This document shows positions 5,051-9,458 of a DNA stretch of 9,458 nucleotides, in pieces. The notes under the pieces are model-generated. The model ran no database searches, was not told the origin of the DNA, and was given only the letters and a program-made list of their open reading frames with translations. The position numbers and the translations under genes are program-made. Source of the DNA: Eubacteriales bacterium (GTDB taxonomy: Bacteria; Bacillota; Clostridia; Christensenellales; CAG-138); NCBI GenBank assembly GCA_028701165.1, contig JAQVRG010000040.1, forward strand, positions 1 through 9,458, in the 5' to 3' direction. Position 1 is the stretch's first letter; every line of letters begins with the position of its first letter.

Positions 5051-6964
5051 TTACTTGGAGATATACTGTGTGGCTACATAACCGATCAAGCCGTTGTTTT
5101 CCACCATGCTCCAATCGGAGCCGGCGTCCTTGATAAAGCTGATGGAAGTGCCGTTGGCAAGCTGCGTGAGGATCTCGCCGGAGGTGGAGGAGGTGCTGCG
5201 AAGCTTGAGGTTGTCGGTATTGACCGTCGCGGTGGTGGTGCGATAATCGGCGGCGGGAGATACGATGCGCAGATACTGCGCCGAGCAGTAGGCTTCGCTG
5301 TTGTTATAAACGATCTTGGCCCAACCGTTGCCCGCATCCTCGGCGATTACATAGACCTTGGTGCAAAGCGGCAGCTGACCAAGCGCGTTGCCGGAGGGCG
5401 CGGCGGTGTCGCGCACATTGAGATCGTCTGTGGTTACATAGGCGACGGCGGTGGCATTGGTGGGGATAGCGCCGCTCGCGGCGGGCGTTGTTGCGCCGGG
5501 ATTCGCAGCCGCGGGATCCGTTGCGGCGGGTGCTGTGGAAAGCTCGGCGGAGAAGGTCTTGCGGGCGATCTGATAACCGTTCTTGCGCGCCTCCACGTTG
5601 ACCTCGTTCATACCGGGCTGCGTTACGGTGTAGGTACCGGCGAAATTGCCGGATTCGTCCAAATAGAGCTGCGTTTCGTTAACGAACACCTCGGCGGTGG
5701 TATCGCCTACCATACCGGCTACGTTGACGTTGCCGTCCATGGTGGTGACGTTGGCCGTCGTGGGATCGCTGAGCGTAAGATCGATGGCGGGCAGCGCAAT
5801 GATGATGGGATCGCTGAATTCAACCGGCGTTTCCTCGCCGTCCTTGCTGATGACGGTGATATCGGGATAGACCTCGATGGTAGCCGCGTCCACGGGTTCA
5901 TCGGGAATCCATATTTCCTTAGGTATGCGCAGCTTCAACGAGCCGTCCTTAATGGGGTTTTCCTTTACCAAAGAACCAGCCGTAAAGCGCACGGTGGACT
6001 TGTTTTTCGCATACACCGTAATGATGTAGGCGGGATCGCCGTCCTGCGTTACGCCTTCCTCGATCGTTGCGGGTTTGGTGATGGGGCTCTTGCTGAAAAG
6101 ACCGCCGAGGAAGGGAGCCTTCTCCTCCTTCTTTTCGGTGTCCGCGCTTGCCGGCGCGTCGGTCTGCGCGCTCTGCGTCGCGGGCGCGTCAGCGGCCGGC
6201 TTATCGTCCTTACTGCGGTTGATGAAGAAGATGACGGTGAACACGATGATTAAGACGACGAGCAAGCCCGCCGCACCCCAGAAAAGGATGGTCTTGAGCT
6301 GGCTGTTGTCCTTGCCGCCGCGCTTGGCCTTGCCGCTTTTTTTGCTGTAGCGTTTGGCTTTGGCGGCGCCGGAAGCGGTAGCGTCGAATCCATAATAATC
6401 ATCGTCGATGGGGTCGGCGAATTTGACGCCGTCACGCGGCTCGTTTGCGCCATAAGGAGCCTGCGGCGCGGCGGGCGCGAAGTCATCCGCGGGAGCGCCG
6501 TAGCGGGCTTGTCCCTGCGGCGCGCCAAAGGCGGGCGCTTTATGAAAAGCGGCGTTTTGCTGCGGCGGCACGGCGCTTTGCGCCCCACCGTAGGCGGGCG
6601 CACCGTATACCGGCGCGTTCACAGGGGCGCTACCGTAAGCGGGCGCTTGCGTGTAAACGGGCGCCTGTCCAAAAGCCGGCGCCTGCTGTATCGGCGGCTG
6701 CATAGGCGGCTGTACGGGCGCGGACGGCGGCACGCGGCGCGCGTCGTAATCTGCGGGGATATCATCCTCGCTGATGGTGTTGGCGTCAAACTCCGGCTGT
6801 ATCCAGCGCGGGGCGCGCACGAATCCCCAAGAAGCCTGTCCGTCTTCCGACGACTGCTGCGGGGATTCCGGGGCGGACTCGGGATCAGCTGTCAGCGGCG
6901 CAGCGCAATTTTCGCAGTATTCCATATAATCTTCATTGTAAGCACCGCATTTACTGCATTTCAT
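5051..6964 (-). CDS. Zinc-ribbon, single-pass membrane protein with Ig-like and two SH3 domains
   Basis: This 637-residue protein starts at ATG 6964 with GAGGAGG 9 nt upstream; the open frame goes further up to 7081 but runs through the promoter. Domains in order: a zinc ribbon at the very N-terminus (CSKC at 3-6, CENC at 17-20); a long Pro/Ala/Gln/Tyr-rich region with repeated APxYG units (about 78-173); a basic stretch; one membrane helix (about 225-248); a polar linker; two beta-rich sections, the second (about 403-473) like the Ig-like domain of glucodextranase_B type; an Ala/Pro/Thr spacer; and two bacterial SH3 domains (about 505-569 and 577-637), which in other proteins bind peptidoglycan or its peptides. 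The positive side of the helix places the zinc ribbon in the cytoplasm and the Ig/SH3 part outside. No enzyme motif is present. It could sense or scaffold the wall; function is unproven. It is read from a strong promoter divergent from the lipoprotein gene. Confidence 0.9.
   Translation of the reverse strand: MKCSKCGAYNEDYMEYCENCAAPLTADPESAPESPQQSSEDGQASWGFVRAPRWIQPEFDANTISEDDIPADYDARRVPPSAPVQPPMQPPIQQAPAFGQAPVYTQAPAYGSAPVNAPVYGAPAYGGAQSAVPPQQNAAFHKAPAFGAPQGQARYGAPADDFAPAAPQAPYGANEPRDGVKFADPIDDDYYGFDATASGAAKAKRYSKKSGKAKRGGKDNSQLKTILFWGAAGLLVVLIIVFTVIFFINRSKDDKPAADAPATQSAQTDAPASADTEKKEEKAPFLGGLFSKSPITKPATIEEGVTQDGDPAYIITVYAKNKSTVRFTAGSLVKENPIKDGSLKLRIPKEIWIPDEPVDAATIEVYPDITVISKDGEETPVEFSDPIIIALPAIDLTLSDPTTANVTTMDGNVNVAGMVGDTTAEVFVNETQLYLDESGNFAGTYTVTQPGMNEVNVEARKNGYQIARKTFSAELSTAPAATDPAAANPGATTPAASGAIPTNATAVAYVTTDDLNVRDTAAPSGNALGQLPLCTKVYVIAEDAGNGWAKIVYNNSEAYCSAQYLRIVSPAADYRTTTATVNTDNLKLRSTSSTSGEILTQLANGTSISFIKDAGSDWSMVENNGLIGYVATQYISK
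6584..6682 (-). repeat. Degenerate APxYG codon repeats in the cytoplasmic linker
   Basis: Within the zinc-ribbon protein, residues about 95-127 consist of short units such as APAFG, APVYT, APAYG, NAPVYG and APAYGG. Related units (APAFG, ARYGAPA) continue downstream. They encode a disordered, low-complexity tether and show as near-repeated GGCGC-rich DNA. Unit length and number may vary between strains. Confidence 0.7.
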
Positions 6965-6973
6965 TTTTATAAG

Positions 6974-6980
6974 CCTCCTC
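6974..6980 (-). promoter_or_regulatory. Ribosome binding site deciding start at 6964
   Basis: On the minus strand GAGGAGG ends 9 nt before ATG 6964. It excludes the longer open frame from 7081 and the in-frame ATG at 6982, which overlaps the SD itself. Confidence 0.8.
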
Positions 6981-7006
6981 ATAGGATATTCGTACATATG
7001 CAGTTT

Positions 7007-7034
7007 ATTATAGCAAATAGGCGTATGATTGCAA
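7007..7034 (-). promoter_or_regulatory. Strong extended -10 promoter of the SH3-domain gene
   Basis: On the minus strand TTGCAA (7034-7029), a 16-nt spacer and a perfect TATAAT (7012-7007) preceded by TGC form an extended -10 promoter. Transcription would start near 7000, giving a leader of about 36 nt that contains the SD at 6974-6980. It probably also drives the two smaller genes downstream. Confidence 0.85.
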
Positions 7035-7099
7035 AGCCTTTTTCGGCGTGCAAATGCAAACAAAGTATGAAAAACGCCCATTTCTACCCGTAACCGGTA

Positions 7100-7128
7100 T
7101 TCGCAAGCGCCCGTGAATGTGGTATACT
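7100..7128 (+). promoter_or_regulatory. Probable extended -10 promoter of the lipoprotein gene
   Basis: TTCGCA (7100-7105), 17 nt, then TATACT (7123-7128) preceded by TGG (the TGn extension). The predicted transcript start is at or next to A7135, which is the first base of an in-frame ATG. No other promoter-like sequence was seen between here and the divergent promoter at 7007-7034. Confidence 0.6.
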
Positions 7129-7134
7129 GGCATC

Positions 7135-9066
7135 ATGCTGATGATCATAAAAAAAGTTTGCTTTGCAACGCTGATTTTCCTTGTTTGCCTGTGCTTATGC
7201 GCCTGCGGCGGCCAAAAGGAAACGAATGGGACGGCGGCGGAGACGCTGTACCCCGATTTTACGCGCGCGGGCGAGCGCGTGGGCGGCGGCGTTCCCGTGG
7301 AAGCCGCGAACGCGAAATCCCTGACGGCCAGCGCACAGGGCGAGGATATCGAGCTTACGCTTTCCTTTGTGGGAGGCAGCCGCCTTTCGGGAAGCACGGA
7401 AGAAAAAAAGCTGCTTGTCGTGCCGAATTACGAGGTATACATGTTGCCCGCGCCCGCACGGCTTGTCATCGAGCTTCCCGCCGTTTCGTATTGGGATTAT
7501 ACCAGAACGGCGGAGCTGTCCGATACAGCTGGCATACAGGGCACGTTCCTGCATATGCTCGCGGATGGCGAAACCATCAGCATCTTTGTGCAGCTTGAGC
7601 GGGAAAGCATGTTTCGCGTGGAAGAAGCGGAGGATAGCCTGCTGATTCATATTAAGCCGCTGCCGCAGCAAAGCGACGCGCAGCAGGAGGACGATATCGA
7701 GGATTTGGTGGAGGCCGGCACGCACTTTTTCGTGGTCGCCGACGCGTATAGGGATTATTGCAGCGGCGTGATATCGCGCGAGATGGATATGCAGCCGACG
7801 CTGGCGTCTGATCTTACGCATGTTATGCTGATTTCCGCGCCCTTTGACACGCCGGCGGAGGCGGAACGATATAAAGAGAATACGCTTGCGCTCACGGCGA
7901 ACACGCTTCCCGCGCAATGGAGCGCCATGGCGCTTTCCCAAGGCGCGCTGCCGCCTTATTCCGAGGAGATGGATTATCAGGCCGCCTATGGTCACATGGT
8001 ATACAGGCTGAACGCAGAAGAACAGTCGGGCGAGGTTTTTTTACCGGACGGTCTGTATCTTTGTACGCTGCCGGAGAAAAACGGCGTGCTCTATAGCCGC
8101 CGTGTCACCACAAACGATGTGACGGGGGACGTATACAACTACGAAATGCTTTACACCATGGATTTGCAGGGCAATAAAAAGCCGCTGTTCCCCTACGAGT
8201 TTGAAACGATAGAAACCGCGCGCTACGCGCCGGACGGCCGCAAGCTCGCGGTGCTGGAGCGGGCGGCGGAGAGCACGCATCTGTATGTGTTTGATGTGGA
8301 AGCCAAGGAGATGCTCGTGGATCTTTCCGCCGTGGGCTTTGGCGACATGATCAGCGCCTATACATGGGACGCGCTGGGCACGACGATCTATGCGGTGGGC
8401 GGCACGAGCGCTATGCAGGTGCACCAATACGACTTCAATGTGCCTGACGAGGCGAAGCGCTACAGCGTTGTGGATAAGACAGGCGCCGACGAGGGCAGTA
8501 TAGGCTATTGCGACGGTAACCTGTATTTTGTGCAGTCGGATCTGAACGCGGGCGCCGTGATTTATCGCATCAAGCCGGACGGCGGCGTGCGAAAGCCCTT
8601 TGCAAAGGGCGATTCCTTCGTCCTTTCCGCGGATGGAAGCTATATGGCGATCAACGCGTCGTCTAAAGAGATGGAGAGCGCGGGTGCAAAGGACGTGTTC
8701 AGCATCCTTTCCATGAAAACGGGCGAAAGCCGCGTCGTTACCGACGCCTTTGCCGTGTACAGCTACTTTTGGTCGCGCGACTGCACCAAGCTGTATTATT
8801 TCGAGAATCGTCTTTCCGGCGACGCGGGCGAGGGTGCGAACGAGGAGGATACGGAGGCCGCCGAAACCGCCGATCCCTTCCCCTATACGCTTTGGGTCTA
8901 TGACCTGACGACGCAGCAGAACGCCGCGCTGATGGATTTTCCCATGACCAGCGTTTCCATGAGCGGCCTGTCCGAACGCTTCTACCTTTGTTATATGGAC
9001 GAGGCTACGATGGGCTCGGCGATCCGCGCCACCTATGATATCAGCGCCGTGCAGCTAACAAGCTAG
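7135..9066 (+). CDS. Envelope lipoprotein with AMIN-like region and probable beta-propeller
   Basis: From ATG 7135 the protein has 643 residues. It begins with a lipoprotein signal: KK, a hydrophobic run, and a lipobox LCAC-GG with the modified Cys at about 24, so the mature protein is tethered to the outer face of the membrane. Residues about 62-174 show alternating beta strands (ARLVIELPA, ETISIFVQL, SLLIHIKP) resembling an AMIN domain, which binds the wall in other proteins. A compact section (about 195-254, HFFVVADAYRDYC to TPAEAERYKE) is weakly SPOR-like. Residues about 304-634 hold repeated strand groups such as ARYAPDGRKLAVLE and FVLSADGSYMAIN, typical of TolB/WD40-like propeller blades. 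No catalytic triad is visible. Alternative starts are ATG 7117 and ATG 7141; none has an SD. ATG 7117 lies before the -10, so 7135 or 7141 is favoured. It is probably monocistronic and divergent from the SH3-domain gene, which has a matching envelope location. The exact role is unknown. Confidence 0.85.
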   Translation: MLMIIKKVCFATLIFLVCLCLCACGGQKETNGTAAETLYPDFTRAGERVGGGVPVEAANAKSLTASAQGEDIELTLSFVGGSRLSGSTEEKKLLVVPNYEVYMLPAPARLVIELPAVSYWDYTRTAELSDTAGIQGTFLHMLADGETISIFVQLERESMFRVEEAEDSLLIHIKPLPQQSDAQQEDDIEDLVEAGTHFFVVADAYRDYCSGVISREMDMQPTLASDLTHVMLISAPFDTPAEAERYKENTLALTANTLPAQWSAMALSQGALPPYSEEMDYQAAYGHMVYRLNAEEQSGEVFLPDGLYLCTLPEKNGVLYSRRVTTNDVTGDVYNYEMLYTMDLQGNKKPLFPYEFETIETARYAPDGRKLAVLERAAESTHLYVFDVEAKEMLVDLSAVGFGDMISAYTWDALGTTIYAVGGTSAMQVHQYDFNVPDEAKRYSVVDKTGADEGSIGYCDGNLYFVQSDLNAGAVIYRIKPDGGVRKPFAKGDSFVLSADGSYMAINASSKEMESAGAKDVFSILSMKTGESRVVTDAFAVYSYFWSRDCTKLYYFENRLSGDAGEGANEEDTEAAETADPFPYTLWVYDLTTQQNAALMDFPMTSVSMSGLSERFYLCYMDEATMGSAIRATYDISAVQLTS

Positions 9067-9084
9067 AAACGCGGGATATAGGAC

Positions 9085-9113
9085 TTTACAGGAAAGCGCA
9101 AAGGGCGTACAAT
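9085..9113 (+). promoter_or_regulatory. Promoter of the riboswitch-transporter unit
   Basis: TTTACA (9085-9090), a 17-nt spacer and TACAAT (9108-9113) form a good sigma-A-type promoter 18 nt after the lipoprotein stop codon. Transcription would start near 9120, about 15 nt before the riboswitch aptamer. Confidence 0.75.
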
Positions 9114-9134
9114 AGTCGAAGAAATTGCATAGAG

Positions 9135-9254
9135 GCAGAGTAGGACAGCGCGCGTTATTCGATCCCACAGGATCGAAAAGTGCCGCCCGGACGGGGAGTT
9201 GTCGGGCGGACGAAAAGTCTTCGGACTTGCGGTGCGCCCTCCGCATCCCGCTGC
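9135..9254 (+). ncRNA. Tetrahydrofolate (THF) riboswitch aptamer
   Basis: This RNA element senses reduced folates and controls the transporter gene 71 nt downstream. The conserved blocks of the THF class occur in order and spacing: GCAG-AGTAG (9135-9143), GCGTTA (9152-9157), AAGTG (9178-9182), ACGAA (9210-9214), GCGGTG (9229-9234) and GCATCC (9243-9248). The helices can be drawn: P1 GCAG/CTGC (9135-9138 with 9251-9254), P2 around GCGC/GCGC (9148-9151 with 9234-9237), a 7-bp stem CCGCCCG/CGGGCGG (9183-9189 with 9203-9209) whose loop holds a G-run, and AAGTC-TTCG-GACTT (9215-9228). The G-run at 9193-9196 can pair with CCC at 9247-9249, as expected for the family pseudoknot, although not with full complementarity. 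An additional hairpin at 9158-9177 sits between two conserved blocks. The folate-type ECF transporter downstream supports the call. Confidence 0.85.
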
Positions 9255-9261
9255 TGCATAT

Positions 9262-9317
9262 GGGAGCCGTCTCCTCTATGTAGTATGAGGCCGATTTGCC
9301 GTATACGAATGGAGGAG
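9262..9317 (+). promoter_or_regulatory. Possible translational expression platform of the riboswitch
   Basis: CTCCTC (9271-9276) is the exact complement of GAGGAG inside the ribosome site GGAGGAG (9311-9317), and can alternatively pair with GGGAG (9262-9266) next to the aptamer. No T-run follows a hairpin here, so control of ribosome access is more likely than termination. Which pairing the ligand favours cannot be read directly. Confidence 0.5.
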
Positions 9318-9324
9318 TAATTTT

Positions 9325-9458
9325 ATGGACAAAACCGAAAACGGCTCTGTCGCGCGCATCACGACCCGAAGGCTGGTCACGGACGCTATGCTCGTTGCTA
9401 TGTATGTGGTGCTGAGCCTGCTGTCCATCAATCTTGGCAATATGAAGATCACGCTGGA
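9325..9458 (+). CDS. folT: ECF transporter S component, probably folate-specific, 3' end missing
   Basis: Only the first 44 codons are in the window. They start at ATG 9325 with GGAGGAG 7 nt upstream. A short polar N-terminus is followed by TRRLVTDAMLVAMYVVLS and the beginning of the first membrane helices (LLSINLGNMKITL), the usual opening of Bacillota ECF S components, small membrane proteins that capture a vitamin and work with the shared EcfA/EcfA'/EcfT energy module. The S-component call rests on this pattern; folate specificity rests mainly on the THF riboswitch in front, since that riboswitch class is typically found before folT. Binding-site residues lie beyond the window edge. Confidence 0.75.
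   Translation, partial: MDKTENGSVARITTRRLVTDAMLVAMYVVLSLLSINLGNMKITL

Noticed and set aside
5036..6253. Long plus-strand open frame (405 codons) opposite the SH3-domain gene
   Set aside because: It is Gly/Arg/Val-rich with no domain pattern, has no SD at its start, runs across the hairpin-to-stop region, and mirrors GC-rich codons of a convincing gene on the other strand.
7029..7053. Imperfect inverted repeat (TTGCA ... TGCAA) behind the SH3-gene promoter
   Set aside because: Short arms with mismatched interior and only one arm touching the -35; not distinguishable from chance in AT-rich intergenic DNA.
6509..7093. Plus-strand open frame covering the zinc-ribbon region and divergent promoters
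   Set aside because: It would cross the strong minus-strand promoter and SD, and its product is Arg/Gly-rich without motif.
7195..7995. Minus-strand open frame of 266 codons within the lipoprotein
   Set aside because: Arg/His-rich shadow of the lipoprotein gene, no SD, no recognisable domain.
9135..9254. Alternative riboswitch or T-box classes for the folT leader
   Set aside because: No T-box sequence, TPP or cobalamin core motif is present, whereas the ordered THF blocks and the downstream S component agree.

Overview
This is a chromosomal stretch of a low-to-mid GC-rich member of the Bacillota, most likely an uncultured Clostridia lineage. The evidence is strong GGAGG-type ribosome sites with ATG, GTG and TTG starts, sigma-A-like promoters, a CssS/PhoR-type kinase next to an HtrA protease, a CtpB-like protease, a DUF378 membrane protein, and a tetrahydrofolate (THF) riboswitch in front of an ECF transporter S component (that riboswitch class is known mainly from Firmicutes). 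No mobile element, CRISPR array, tRNA or rRNA was seen, and base use is even across the window. The species cannot be named from the sequence.

Layout. Positions 1-2544 (+) hold the 3' part of a membrane sensor histidine kinase, overlapping by 32 nt a membrane-anchored HtrA/DegP-like serine protease that starts at GTG. Positions 2561-3075 (+) hold a self-contained unit: promoter with an embedded near-palindrome, a small P-loop protein (136 aa, TTG start), and a terminator. Positions 3098-4442 (+) hold another unit: promoter, CtpA/CtpB-family S41 protease with PDZ domain (TTG start), and a two-way terminator. Positions 4452-7034 (-) hold a convergent group read right to left: a strong extended -10 promoter, a zinc-ribbon/transmembrane/Ig-like/double-SH3 protein, a large hairpin, a conserved hypothetical protein of 90 aa, and a DUF378 two-helix membrane protein. 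Positions 7100-9066 (+) hold a large lipoprotein with an AMIN-like beta region and a probable beta-propeller, apparently made from a leaderless or SD-less start. Positions 9085-9458 (+) hold a promoter, a THF riboswitch with an extra hairpin, a possible translational switch, and the first 44 codons of an ECF transporter S component, probably FolT.

How the genes fit together. The left half and the middle are dominated by cell-envelope functions: a sensor kinase with its likely target-type protease HtrA, a second PDZ protease, an SH3-carrying membrane protein and an envelope lipoprotein. This resembles envelope quality control, with the kinase-HtrA pair comparable to CssRS-HtrA of Bacillus (inference). 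The right edge turns to vitamin uptake, where folate availability is predicted to control the transporter through the riboswitch. Nothing in the window forms a clear new multi-gene system. The points most worth following are the operator-like palindrome at 2562-2579, the small P-loop protein it controls, the SD-less lipoprotein start, and the inserted hairpin in the THF aptamer.
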